A DNA stretch of 64,000 nucleotides from Eublepharis macularius. Taxonomy: Eukaryota > Chordata > Lepidosauria > Squamata > Eublepharidae. Of the stretch, positions 20,940-31,949 are shown in pieces (position 1 is the stretch's first letter; every line of letters starts with the position of its first letter). Location: contig NC_072800.1 in the NCBI RefSeq assembly GCF_028583425.1, forward strand, positions 11,793,001 to 11,857,000, written 5' to 3'. The translations under genes and the position numbers were made by a program. The notes beneath the pieces were generated by a model. It saw nothing but the letters and a program-made list of their open reading frames with translations. It searched no databases and was not told the DNA's origin.

Positions 20940-21640
20940 GCTTATATAATAAAAAACCTGATATTTCTTTTAATTTTTTTAAAAAAAAAATTAACCTGTA
21001 AAGTACAGACATAATAAATTCAGATGAACAAACATAACACAGTCATTAATCCATATGATTAATAAATTACCTATCAGATCATAAATATCTAAAACATCAA
21101 TTAAACTATTATGAACTACCTACTAATGAAGATAATGTATAATAAAATAATTGAACACAAATATAACAATCCATTAGCCAAATCACAACAATTGCTTGGC
21201 AAAACGTCATATTCCATCAAATATTCAAATATACAATACCATGTCTTCATAAACTTTCCTATAACAACAACAACAACAACAACATTCAATTTATATACCG
21301 CCCTTCAGGATGACTTAACACCCACTCAGAGCAGTTTACAAAGTATGTCATTATTATCCCCACAACAAAACACCCTGTGAGGTGGGTGGGGCTGAGAGAG
21401 CTCTGAGAGAGCTGTGACTGACCCAAGGTCACCCAGCTGGCGTCAAGTGGAGGAGTGGGGAATCAAACCCGGCTCTCCAGATTGGAGTCCTGCTGCTCTT
21501 AACCACTACACCAAACTGAGTCAAACTGAGTCTACTGAGTCATCATTTGTTGGCATATCTCAATTGACTGCAATTTTGTGCATAATTAAATAATTCCAAA
21601 GATATTTCTGATATGATATGTTTAGCATGTCCAATGAGGA
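20940..21640 (-). mobile_element. L1 3' UTR remnant split by a tRNA SINE
   Basis: An AT-rich L1-like 3' UTR with a T-rich/A-rich start at 20970 continues to about 21260, is interrupted by the SINE at 21261-21520, and resumes to about 21640. The assignment rests on texture and on similarity to the UTR pieces at 25280-25490. Confidence 0.4.
21261..21520 (-). mobile_element. tRNA-derived SINE
   Basis: It has the same head, body and (caa)n tail as at 7196, on the minus strand, with the tail at 21264-21285. Confidence 0.85.
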
Positions 21641-22159
21641 CAAGGGAGAACCAGGCAGACATCCCTAATTGCCATGAAGCTCAAGTGGACCCGTTGCACC
21701 TTCTGAGCCTAGCCTAGCATACAGGGTTGTTGTGAGAATACAGCAGGGAGGACTATAGCGTATGTTGCCCTGAACTCTTACGAGGAATAAAAATGAAGTT
21801 TCAGTGATCCCCGGCGTTGCTCCCATGGGCGCCATGGTGCCTAGTGATGTGTTTCCTGGGGTCCACTTGCTTCTTTCCCAAAGTGTCTCTTTCCTAAAGT
21901 AAAGGGCCAATCCCGTCATCTTCCACTTCACTGGAACTGGAAAAAATCTAAGGGGGCATCATTTAGGATTTGTAGGAAACAACCATTCAGAAGCAGCTGC
22001 CCCTGTGTTGGGGAATGTTTGGCTTAGAACCTCCCAACACTGCCCTCCCAAGGCAGCCATTTTGTAACCTCAAAGGTACCAACACGTTCAACAGATGTGG
22101 GGCTTCTCTACCATATAGATAAGTATGTGCAGGATACTTCTAGACTTTTCCCTGACCCC
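21641..22159. other. no recognisable gene or repeat
   Basis: No frame longer than about 88 codons occurs, and none has a recognisable domain. Confidence 0.35.
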
Positions 22160-22225
22160 TAACTAGGGTCGCCAGGCCCCTACCCTCCCTGTAGGAGGGA
22201 GGACTCAGCAGCACTCACCTTCCTT

Positions 22226-22437
22226 GGCCGATTCCAGACGACTAACCTGAAGGCGCTGCATGCCGCCATGTTCCGGATCGCGACGGGGAAAACGCGAAAT
22301 ATCGCGTTTTCTCGTGCGAGTTTGGTGCGACATCGCGCCAAACTCGCGCGAGAAAACGCGATATTTCGCGTTTTCCCCGTCACGATCCAGAACATGGCGG
22401 CATGCAGCGCCTTCAGGTTAGCCGTCTGGAATCGGCC
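22226..22437. mobile_element. 212-bp near-perfect palindrome, GGCCGATTCC ends
   Basis: The left arm ggccgattccagacgactaa mirrors the right arm ttagccgtctggaatcggcc. The arms stay paired almost to the centre near 22330, through acgcgaaatatcgcgttttc and its inverse. The element is very CpG-rich. A sister copy at 63638 has the same ends and the same central text. Confidence 0.85.
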
Positions 22438-22482
22438 CTGGTCTCGTTGCAAAGTGTGCGCTCTCCTGGTGCGGCGTGATGG

Positions 22483-23200
22483 TGTCATGGCCCAGTCTGA
22501 GAGTGAGGTCTCCTCTGGAGGAGAGGAGCCTCGTGTAGCCAGCCAGGACTCCTCAGGAGAAGAGGAGCCCTGTGTAGCCAGCCCTAGCCCTGATTCAGCA
22601 GAAGCCAGCAATCAGGAGCAACAGCTGCTGGCTGATCAGAGCTTACAGCCAGCAGCTGAGGCACCAGCACCCTCTAGCTCCAATACCACAGAGGAAGCTC
22701 AGCCAGGGACTTCTACAGGTGCAGCGCAGCCAAGAGCCTCCACCCCCCCAGGTTCACCCACGCCCAAGGAACGCCGCAGGCAGCGCCAGAGACTGGAACT
22801 GCAGGAGAGACGGCGCAGTGCTCGCCTCTTGAGCCAATGCCAGCTGCTGGAGAGTGACGATGAGTAGTGGCAGGATAGAGCCCCAGCAGCTGGCTGAAAA
22901 CCACGCCTGGCTATAAGAGCCAGTCTGGAGGAACTGCTGGGCGTGGAAGCAACGTGTCTACTGCCTGCAACCATTCCGTGTTTTGTGAACCTTGCCTGTG
23001 CCTGCTTTTGGACCTGACACTATCGGTGACTGACCTTGGACTGTGCCTGACCTTGCTTTTGGACTCTGGACTCACTCCTGGCTTTATCTCGTGCTCTGAC
23101 CACCGGTTTGACTTAGCTTTTGCTCTTGGAACTCCCCTTTGACTTTGGCCTTAAGGTTTGGACTTGAACCACCCTGCTTGGGCTGGCCCAGCCTGTGACA
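22483..23200 (+). mobile_element. probable solo LTR (Ty3/gypsy-like), fossil
   Basis: It begins TGTCATGGCCC and ends CAGCCTGTGACA, giving the TG...CA form expected of an LTR. It is flanked by gatgg at 22478-22482 and gatga at 23201-23205, a near 5-bp duplication. A TATA-like ctataagag lies near 22911. A long open stretch inside (to about 22867) has low-complexity S/E/P/A-rich composition. No internal domain is adjacent, so it looks like a lone LTR. The family is inferred from form only. Confidence 0.6.
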
Positions 23201-23499
23201 GATGACTTCATTTCCAGGAGTGATGTCATTGCACATGCTCATTGCACATGGTCCGGGAGCTTTCTTGCACTTTGCACTGGGCCTGTTTGGGGCCCAAATC
23301 AGCCTGGTGCAAAGCGCAGGAGTGCTCCTGGCTCCTGCATGATGATATCACTCCTGGGAGTAACATCACGCCACACCAGGAGTGCACTAGGGAAGCCTTC
23401 CCCCCACCAGCCAGTTGAGGGGGGGGCAGTTGAGAGGGAGCGGGGGATCCTCCGCCGCTACCAGGGAGCCTGGCAACCCTTCTTCTTCTTCTTCTTTTT

Positions 23500-24165
23500 T
23501 TTAATTCAGGATGATCAAGTACATAGTCCAATTCAAGTCTTACTTTTACATTCACATAACAATAACTTATTTACTAGTTTCACTGTTAACATTTAAAATT
23601 TCTTTTTCTTTAAATGGTTTTTTCCCATATAGATCCATGAAAGTTTTGTTGTTCTTCAGTTGCTTATGTTTCTATTAATGACTGGTAGACTGTGTTCGTA
23701 GATTGTATGTTGCTTGTTGTAATATAGTCAAGAAATGGCTTCCACTTACTATAAAATTCTGTTGTCTTTTCTTTTCCTGATGATCGTTGAATTCTTCCTG
23801 TAATTTTTTCCATAGTCATTTGGTCCCACACCTTACTAAGCCATTGGTCTATATTTGGTGCTGCCTTAGCATTCCATTTTATTGTGATTATTGTTTTTGC
23901 TGCTACAAGTAGACTACGGATGAATTCTTTTCTAATTTGTGGAACTTTATTGTCTTGCCATAAGTCTAGAAATATTATCGTTGGTTGCAGTTGTATTGAA
24001 AAGGTAGTTATTTTATGTATGATTTCCGTTGCTTCTTCCCAAAAGGCCATTATTTTCAGGCATGTCCACCAACAATGGTTATAAGTTCCTGTACCCCCAC
24101 ATTCCCTCCAACACAATGGCGAGTACTTTGCTGTTAGCACAACCCTACTCCTAACCACCATACCC
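23500..24165 (-). mobile_element. L1 LINE 3' fragment
   Basis: The minus-strand frame from 24161 encodes an L1 ORF2 C-terminal region: CWRECGGTGTYNHCWWTC, then FIRSLLVAAKTIITIKW and WLSKVWDQM. The UTR runs to a T-rich end at 23480-23505. It is a different subfamily from the pair at 5653/25500. Confidence 0.8.
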
Positions 24166-24629
24166 TAACCTCCACAAAGGGAAGCTGGCCAGAACCTGTA
24201 ATATGATTTGTCTCCTCCTATAGATAGCAACATCCTCAGCAATGAAGGCAAGATAAGGAGTAAATGCTGGAGTGATACAAGTTGCAGAGCTGATCCAAAG
24301 TGCTTTGGATAATATTGTGGTTGCGGATTAGCTCGTTCAAAATCTATCTTGCCTACTCAGGCCTATTTTCTTGTTTTTATCATAGATCGACCTGAGAATA
24401 TTATTGTTGCTTGCAATAAACTTTAACACCTCTTTGAGCACTTCTTTTTAAATGTATTCCTTGGACGTATTCCTTGCTCTTTTCCTTTTTCCAAGGGGCT
24501 GTTCTGATTCGTGCGTGCTTAGCTTCAGCAACTTTGTTGTGTCAGGCGCTGCCAAGTCATTCGGTGGGATTTCTTCCAAATGAGAACCAACATCAGAATG
24601 CTGTCATGTATCCCCAGCGGCATAGTGCT
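24166..24629. other. no recognisable gene or repeat
   Basis: No protein-like frame and no known repeat motif could be found. Confidence 0.35.
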
Positions 24630-24815
24630 AGGGTTGGAAAGTCTGGATTGGGAAATCCCTGGAGATTTGGGGGTGGGAGTGTGGAGTTTGCAGAGGGAGG
24701 CCTCAGCGGGGGTGTGACACCATGGAGTCTGCCCTTGGAAGCTGCTTTTTCCTCCAGGGGAACCGAACTGTGTAATCTGGAGATAGCTGTAATTCTAGAA
24801 GGTTAGCAATCCTAT
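24630..24815. repeat. GC-rich dispersed repeat, short copy
   Basis: gggttggaaagtctggattg and ggaaatccctggagattt mark the non-CRE half of the repeat described at 9665, ending aggttagcaatcct. Confidence 0.55.
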
Positions 24816-24869
24816 ACAGTGCTCTGGATTTTCTGGAAACCCCCCCTCCCCCCAAAAAAGATCAAAGGT

Positions 24870-25490
24870 TTAAAATTTTTTTTAAAGAATTTTATTTAAA
24901 AAGGAAAAGACAATAGAAAGTGCATAAAAAGGCTTTGATAGTATACAAAGTAGTAGATTTACGTTGTGTGTGTTATGTGTTATGTGCCGTCAAGTCAACT
25001 CAAACCTATGGCGACCCTATGAAGCAAAGATCTCCAAAACGTCCTACCTTTAACAGACTTGCTCAGATCCTGCAAACTGGAGGACGTGGCTTCTTTGATT
25101 GAGTCTCAAGCCATCTCATTTTGGGTCTTCCTCTTTTCCTGCTGCCTTCCACTTTTCCCAGCATTATTAACTTTTTCAGAGAATCTTGTCTTCTCAGGAT
25201 GTGACCAAAGTTTGATAGCCTCAGTTTTCCCTTTTTATCTTCTAGGGAGGATTTAGGCTTCATTTGATCTGGTACCCCACTTACTTGTCTTTAGGCTACA
25301 ACAAAACAAAAAAAAAGGAAGCATATACAAGATAGATAACAGCACAACTAAATTATAAAATACTACTATGCTCCCTCTCCTTAATTACTTATACTCAAAA
25401 TTTTATATATGCAATCTTATACTTCAAATTTTATATTCTGCATTTTGAGACCGTAATTTTATAATTAATTTATATCCATATTAACTATTG
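24870..25490 (-). mobile_element. L1 3' UTR remnant split by a BovB tail
   Basis: 24870-24970 starts with a ttttaaagaattttattt segment like an L1 tail. 25280-25490 continues the AT-rich L1-like UTR after the BovB piece at 24975-25270. The second L1 copy (25500-26649) is then inserted next to it. Confidence 0.4.
24975..25270 (-). mobile_element. BovB/RTE LINE 3' end
   Basis: It begins at tgtgccgtcaagtcaactca, the inverted tail. On the minus strand it encodes FGHILRRQDSLKKLIML and GKVEGSRKRGRPKMRWL, the conserved BovB-like C-terminal region. Confidence 0.8.
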
Positions 25491-25499
25491 ATTTTTCTT

Positions 25500-26649
25500 T
25501 TCTTTTTTTATAAAGAAATTTTATTGGGTAGGTTAAACATACATTTCACAAATTACATATTACATCCATTTCTTTTTCAAGTTCCAAGTACTAATTGTCT
25601 TACACTTATCAATTAAAATACACATTTCCCACCCTTCCTCCCCCTTTTACCCCAGACCCCCAACAGCACTAAAACCTTTTTAAATCTTATCATTTCCTTC
25701 TATTTTAATATTTATCCAAGTTTTCAAAGGTAAAGTTCTTACATAGTTTCTAGTTCTATTATCATATACACATTAATAACTATCCATAGACCACAGTTGT
25801 CCTTTTACATCCCACTTATTTTCCAAATACTCTTTAAATTTTTCCCAGTCCTTTAAAAATTCATTTGAGCTTTGTTCTTTCAATTTTCTTGTCAATTTGT
25901 CCATCTCCACCATGTACAACAGTTTCTGTATCCAATCCTAAATTTCTGGTATCTCCTCTTGCTTCCAGTATTGCGCATATAATAATCTTGCTGCCACCAA
26001 AATGTAATACAATACTGTCCGGTCCAGTACATTGACTTTTTCCATATTAAGCCCTAACAGAAACAATTCAGGGCATTTTGACAAATTACCTCTCATAATT
26101 ATCAACATTTCCGCATATATCTTAGACCAAAATTGCTTAGCTTTATCACAAGCCCACCACATATGATAGAAAGAGCCTTCGTGTTTTTTACATTTCCAAC
26201 ATTTGTTTGACATAGCGTTACTCATATTTGCTAATTTCTTCGGTGTTAAATACCACCTATACATCATCTTATATCCATTCTCTTTTAAATTAACACAAGT
26301 AGATATTTTCATAGTATTTTCCCACAAGTATTCCCATGCCTCCATTGTAATCTCTTTATTATAATTTAATGCCCATTTCACCATTTGTGTCTTAACCGTT
26401 TCATCTTCTGTGTACCATTTCAGTAACAATTTGTAAAGCTTAGAAATTATTTTTGTTCCCTCTCCAAGTAAAAGTTCTTCTAACTCTGAATTTCTAGTTC
26501 TAAAACCTACTTTTCTTTTATCTACTTCAAATAAATCTTTAATTTGTCGGTATTGTAACCATCCATATTTAAACGGTAGATCTTCTTCCTTCTTCATTTT
26601 TACAGTGTCTCTTTCTATCAACAATAATTCCTTATATGTTAAACTATTC
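25500..26649 (-). mobile_element. 5'-truncated L1 LINE, near-identical to the copy at 5653
   Basis: A 12-bp duplication, ttgatttttctt, flanks it at 25488-25499 and 26650-26661. The minus-strand frame 26723-25938 is open across the region that is broken in the 5653 copy, and ends at the same sequence. Differences from that copy are scattered single bases. The similarity suggests both inserted from one recent source. Confidence 0.9.
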
Positions 26650-26751
26650 TTGATTTTTCTTAATTTCCAAATAAAAAAAAATCTAAATTTTTCCTGAAAT
26701 GCCAGCTCTGGTCTCTTATGCAAGTTAGTTTGGCTATAGATTCATATTCAT

Positions 26752-27000
26752 GAGAACCAGTTTGGTGTAATGGTTAAGAGTGGTGATACTCTAATCTGGA
26801 GAACCAGGTTTGATTCCCCTTTCCTCCGCTTGAAGCCAGCTGGATGACCTTGGGTCAGTCACAGCTCTTTCAACCCCACCCACCTCACAGGGTGATTGTC
26901 ATGGGGATAATAATAACACACTTTGTAAATCACTCTGAGTGGGCATTAAGCTGTCCTGAAGGGTGGTATATAAATTAAATGTTATTGTTATTGTTGTTAT
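26752..27000 (+). mobile_element. tRNA-derived SINE
   Basis: The only plus-strand copy in the window. Head ggtgtaatggttaagagtgg, B box ggtttgattcccc, tail tatataaattaaatgtt. Confidence 0.85.
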
Positions 27001-27002
27001 GC

Positions 27003-27100
27003 AGCTGCTGTTATGCAGTTTATTCATCCATTCGTTCACATCTGGACAAAATTCTGTCTTCCATTTTGCTGCATATACAACTCTTATGGCTGTCACCATA
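27003..27100 (-). mobile_element. small L1 ORF2 scrap
   Basis: The minus-strand frame reads AIRVVYAAKWK then VNEWMNKL, a short L1 ORF2 C-terminal piece. Confidence 0.55.
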
Positions 27101-27244
27101 TCTTACTACATAATTGAGTAAGCGTGTTTCAGATGACTCACTTTATACCCTGGTGCACCACCAGAGGGTGCTGCTGCAGAGGAAAGCCCAGGTAACTCAC
27201 CATATCGCTCCAGAAAACATGCCATGGTGAGAAGCCCAGGCAGG

Positions 27245-28330
27245 GAACGGGAGCGGAGCAGGTGGCAATGCCCTCCTTGCGCCTTTACCCAGCTGGTAAT
27301 AGGTGCAGATCAGGCGACAATGCCCACCCCCACCTGAACCTAGCTAATATTAGGAGTGAAGCAGAGGGTAATGCCCACCCACCCCCACTTCAGCCAGCTG
27401 GTATTAGGAGTGGAAAAGGTAGTAATGTCCACCACCACCTTAACCCAGCTGGTATTAGTACTGGAGCAGGTGGCAATGCCTACCCCCTTCAGGCAGCTGG
27501 TATTAGGAGTGGAGCAGGTGGCAATGCCCACCCCTACCTTAACCCAGCTGGTATTAGAAGTGAAGCAGGTGGCAATGCCCACCCCACCTTATCACAACTG
27601 GCATTAGGAGCAGAGCAGGTGGCAATGCCCACCCCCACCTTAACCCAGCTGGTATTAGGAGCGGAGCAGGTGGCTATGCCCGTCCCCCTTAAGCCAGCTG
27701 AGATCAGAAGCAGAGCAGGTGGCAATGCCCACCCCTGCCTTAACCCAGCTGGTATTAGAAGCGGAGCAAGTGGCAATGCCCACAGTTTCCTTATAACAAC
27801 TAGCATTAGGAGCAGAGCAAGTGGCAATACCCACCCCCCACTGTAACCCAGCTGGGATCAGGAGCGGAACAGGTGGCTATGCCCACTCTCTGCTTTAACC
27901 CAGCTGTTATTAGGAGTGGAGCAGGTGGCAATGCCCACCCAGTGCCTTCACCTGGGTGGGATCAGGCACAGAGCAGGAGGCAATTCCCTTCTTCCATTCA
28001 CCCAGCTGGGACAAGAAGTGGACCAGGTGGAAATGCCCGCCTCCTTCAACCTACTGGAGCAGGAGGAAATGCCCGCCTCCTACAACCTACTGGAATAAGG
28101 CACTGAGCAGGCAGCAATGCCCACCCCATCCTCACCCTGTCAGAATCAGGAGCCAAGCAGGCAGCAATCTCTGCCCCCTTTCAACCTGCCAGAACCAGGA
28201 GCAGAGAAGGTGGCAATGCCGGCACCCCCTTCAACCAGTTGGGATCAGGAGCAGAGCGCGTTGCAAAGCCCACCGTCCGCCTCCATCTGTCGGGATCAGG
28301 CAAGGTATCGAACAAAAGGAAGCTCCCTTA
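27245..28330 (+). repeat. 51-bp minisatellite, about 21 units
   Basis: The unit reads approximately cagctggtattaggagtgg, agcaggtggcaatgcccac, then a short pyrimidine-rich spacer. Units at 27515, 27566, 27617 and 27668 are exactly 51 bp apart; the right end is more diverged. Because 51 is a multiple of three, long frames stay open (a 194-codon frame repeats AGIRSGAGGNAHP), but nothing indicates translation. Flanking sequence to 28730 is unassigned. Confidence 0.9.
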
Positions 28331-28730
28331 GCAACAGCCTGAGTAATCAAAGTGGAAACCCTCAACTAAGGGATACAGTCAGTCAGGTTATGAAATTAAA
28401 GTGGCGCACTGCAATAAATAAATAACAATACTGTTACAGGCACATGAAATCACATAAACAAACAATGTACAATAAACAGCTTAAAGTCGGCCAATTCAGA
28501 AATATTCAATGGTGCAATCAAGTTCATATCAGAGTTCATAACAGAGATGAAACGTAGATAGCAAACCAGAGAAGCCATGAGGACCCCTCGTTCCTGTTCA
28601 AGGTGAGTTCTTAATTAGATGTACTCTTCTCATTTTCTTTCAACAGATGGAACAAGGAGATGGGACACTCTGCAGGACCGAGACTCAACAAGGAACCGGT
28701 CATCAACAATGCTTGTTTCCAGACTGCATC

Positions 28731-28836
28731 AGGGGCCAACAGACCTCCTCACCGAACACGGCCAACTAAGAGAGGTGTGACGGACTGCCACTTAAGTGTT
28801 TTCAGAGATGTTTGGTGAGGAGGTCTGTTGGCCCCT
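28731..28836. repeat. 27-bp inverted repeat with 50-bp loop
   Basis: 28731-28757 (aggggccaacagacctcctc and following) pairs with 28810-28836, with one mismatch in about 27 positions. It may be the remains of a small MITE, or a hairpin. No flanking duplication is seen. Confidence 0.7.
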
Positions 28837-28839
28837 TTT

Positions 28840-29270
28840 TGTCTATGGCTGACCCTATATTTTGCCCTATTGGTTAGTACACCTCAATTTTTTAATGAGA
28901 ACAAGAGGGGGACTTGCAAGGACTCCCGGGGAAGGGGAAATCTTCTCCCCCCAGCCCCTGCTCCTTCCAGTTCTTCCTCTGCTTTTCTCCCCACTGCTGG
29001 ACCTCCCTCCCTCCTCTCCTCTTCTTCCTTTGTGTGTGGATGCTCTTGCCATGTGAGGTGCTGTTTGGGGTTGCTTCAGTGATCCAAAAATACCACCCAG
29101 ACTCAGGCAAGGGCCATAAGTGGTGGTGGTTTTAAATTTTGCGTATGCATGCACAGACATGGCAGGGGCAGTCACCTCTCAATTTTCTATATAAAAACAT
29201 ATTTTTCTTCAAAACCAGAATTTCCCTGAGGTTGTTGAACCCTTGAGGGAGGCCAAGAGGCCTGGAAGTG
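28840..29270. other. C-rich stretch, no gene supported
   Basis: Several overlapping short frames lie on both strands (28828-29175) with proline/serine-rich composition. None has a recognisable motif. Confidence 0.35.
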
Positions 29271-29274
29271 GCCA

Positions 29275-29725
29275 CTTATAATAATAACGATGATGATGAC
29301 GATGATGAAGAGGATGAACGATAACAGTAACGGTAACATTTGATTTATATACCGCCCTTCAGGACAACTTAATGCCCATTCAGAGCGGTTTACGAAGTAT
29401 GTCATAATTATCCCTGCAACAAAACACCCTGTGAGGTGGGCGAGGCTAAGAGCCAAGCTACAAGTGACAAATGACACTTGAACGGCAAATTAACAGACTC
29501 ACATGATCGAGTGGAGCGCAAGTGAACAGGGAGGAATACATGTGAGTCTGTTCACTTGCCGTTCAAGTGTCATTCGTCACTTGTAGCTTAGCCCTGAGAA
29601 AGCTCCAGAGAGCCGTGACTAGCCCAAGGTCACCCAGCTGGCTTCAAGTGAAGGAGTGAGGAATCAAACCCGGCTCTCCAGATTAGAGTCCTGCGCTCTT
29701 AACCACGACACCAAACTGGCCCCCA
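29275..29725 (-). mobile_element. tRNA-derived SINE split by a MITE
   Basis: It has a (gat)n tail at about 29285-29310, the usual body, and a head ending near 29720 (gtttggtgtcgtggttaaga on the minus strand). The MITE at 29450-29594 interrupts it. Confidence 0.85.
29450..29594. mobile_element. GAGCC-type MITE nested in a SINE
   Basis: Ends gagccaagctacaagtgac and gtcacttgtagcttagccc are inverted. The 3-bp flanks are taa and tga. The SINE reads through in register if the MITE and a few bases are removed. Confidence 0.8.
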
Positions 29726-29759
29726 CCTAGTGTCAGAAGGGAGATTTGGAGGCTTTTCT

Positions 29760-30640
29760 GTTGAAACTCTTCACTGCTACAGATACTAAAGTTCCTTCTA
29801 TTAGCTGTGTTTGTTTGCCTGATTGTTAATTAACCGTTGGCCCAATTAAGGGCTGGGCTGACAGACAGCTCAGAAAATGCTTTTGTCTCAAGGGGAACAG
29901 GTCTAATAGGTTCATCTTGGGTTATATACAGCAGGTGGTTAAAGCTATGGTAAAGACAAGGAAACTGATAATTGTACTCCTCAACAGCATAAGAAATACA
30001 TACAGATCTCCTGTGTTGCTGGCATGCACCGCTACAGACTAATTGCTAATATCTCAGAGATGAGAGTTCGCTAAAGCAAACCCGTCTGAAATACCCTGTT
30101 CAATGGTAATTCTATTCCCTCTAGATGTTTTTTGTGCTATTAATCTCGCACATTCTTTCCAAGTCAGCAAAATGCATTCTCTGAATAATCATAATGCTGT
30201 TAACGTATTTGTGTATTTATGCTCTTCTTTATGCAAAGAAGATGCAGGTTTCAGCCTTAACATACCATATATTAGAATCTTTGACAGAAATATGCTGGCA
30301 AACTGGCAGAAGGCTAGCACAATATGCCTTAATCAAGTGAAAATGCTTTAAAAGTCAGACGGGTAAGAACTGATGCTGCTAACCTATCAGAAATCATGCA
30401 TTTGCTTGCTTTAAAAAAATAAACTTAGTGTAATTTGCACAGTAGCTTTAAAGTGGTATTTGGAGGTAAGTTTGAAAGAGTTACACTGCTATTCATTAAA
30501 ATTAAGAAAATTATCAGAAATGAACTTTCCTTGGAAAAAATTTTCAGCAATGTCATCAGGGTGTACTTCCTTGCCTAAACGATTGACTTAAAATCCCGTT
30601 AAAGCCTATATTTTAACATCTGCTGGTTTATTGAGCCCTG
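29760..30640. promoter_or_regulatory. candidate conserved non-coding block
   Basis: The block is repeat-free and contains gattgttaattaaccgttgg, an octamer-like ATGCAAAG near 30233, and AATAATCATAATG. The frames are short. It resembles developmental enhancer texture, but the call is inference only. Confidence 0.35.
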
Positions 30641-30734
30641 GAGATTTCCACTTTGGTATCTTTTGCTAGAGTCTCCGGCTCACATCCTACACTTCAGGTT
30701 CAGCTCGGAAGTACTAATGGTCTATGTAGAGTTC

Positions 30735-31160
30735 TTATCCCCTAGGTGGGGTATGGATATCTCCCAGGATTAACTGATCTCCAGACTTCTCAGATCAGTT
30801 CCCTTAGAGCAAACGGCAGTTTCAGAGGGTGGACTCTATGGAATTACATCCAAGCTGAGCTCCCTCCCCTCCCTGAACAAAGCCCTTCCTAAGCACCACC
30901 TCCAAATCTCCAGGAATTTGCCCAGCCAGTTTTGGCAATCCTACTATTCAGGCTTATGGTTGCCAAGCCCATCCCAGCACTGGCAACTGCTATGGTAAAA
31001 CCATAGAGTTTCTGGTGATTCCTAGAGAAGCGTGACGTCACTTCTGGGTTTTCTGAGAAGTGACGTCACACCGTCAACCCAATTGCTATTTTAAAATTAT
31101 TTTAGCCCCACTGCTGCTCCAACTGGTGGTGGGGCAGGAATGCCCTGCCCCTGCTGAGGT
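30735..31160. repeat. CRE-rich dispersed repeat
   Basis: The left portion has ctaggtggggtatggatatc and ctcccctccctgaac; the right has two TGACGTCA sites at 31033-31040 and 31061-31068, 28 bp apart. 31161-31690 shows nothing recognisable. Confidence 0.55.
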
Positions 31161-31695
31161 ACTGGCAACTCAACAACTCTGGCTTCCACCTCAATTTGCA
31201 CGGTGTGTCTCTTTGCCTGGTGTGTCTGCTGGACTCAAGTCAATGCTCTCTTCTCCCAGTTTACTGCACCTGGCTGCGGAAGTAGATTTGGTGCCATTTT
31301 TTTTTTGCAGGGGGAGGACTCACAGTTTTGGAGTGGATTGTGGTTCTATCCTTTCCAAATCCTGATCCAAAACTTCTGTGGCCATTCTGAAACTCCTTCT
31401 TCTGACAAATCCAGTTACAAATTTGGACGTGGTCCTCTCATAGGTATCCTTAGAACATCTGCCTCCGAGATGAATTGTCTGTCATTCTTGCAGCTTTTTA
31501 ATACTTCCATGCCAGGCCATCTTCCTCGTTGGGTGTGAAAACCCACATCCCTGACAGCCAAACCGTCTGTAGTCTGATTTTAATCCTTTGCGGGCTAGCT
31601 ATCGTAACTAACTGAGGAATTTATTCGTTTAAATATTTTAGCCCTAATTTTCTCCTACACTGGGGACTCAAAGCAACTTACATTATACAATGGAC

Positions 31696-31939
31696 CAGGG
31701 CTTTTTTTCTGGGAAAAGAGGTGGTGGAACTCAGTGGGTTGCCCTTGGAGAAAATGGTCACATAGCTGGTGGCCCCGCCCCCTGATCTCCAGACAGAGGG
31801 GAGTTTAGATCGCTGGCGCGGAGGGCAATCTCAACTCCCCTCTGTCTGGAGATCAGGGGGAGGGGCCATCAGCCATGTGACCATTTTCAAGAGGTTCCAG
31901 AACTCCGTTCCACTGCGTTCCCGCTGAAAAAAAGCCCTG
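31696..31939. mobile_element. hAT-type MITE (CAGGGCTTTTTTT family), copy 4
   Basis: It is flanked by caatggac at 31688-31695 and cgatggac at 31940-31947, an 8-bp duplication with one change. Confidence 0.85.
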
Positions 31940-31949
31940 CGATGGACCC

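Larger units (their letters stand above)
22160..23490. repeat. CRE-rich dispersed repeat hosting two insertions
   Basis: The repeat starts gggtcgccaggcccctaccc and ends gggagcctggcaaccct at about 23480. A palindromic element (22226-22437) and an LTR (22483-23200) sit inside it. Its two halves join in register across the LTR: gcggcgtgatg before and gatgacttcatttccagg after. Confidence 0.7.

Noticed and set aside
22268-22867. 199-codon frame with S/E/P-rich C-terminus
   Set aside because: It starts inside the palindromic element and runs across the junction into the LTR, so it is a chance composite, not a gene.
27262-27846. 194-codon open frame with AGIRSGAGGNAHP repeats
   Set aside because: It is the minisatellite read in frame; several other frames are equally open because the unit length is a multiple of three.
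27245-28330. CRISPR-like array
   Set aside because: Units are contiguous with no unique spacers, in a vertebrate genome.
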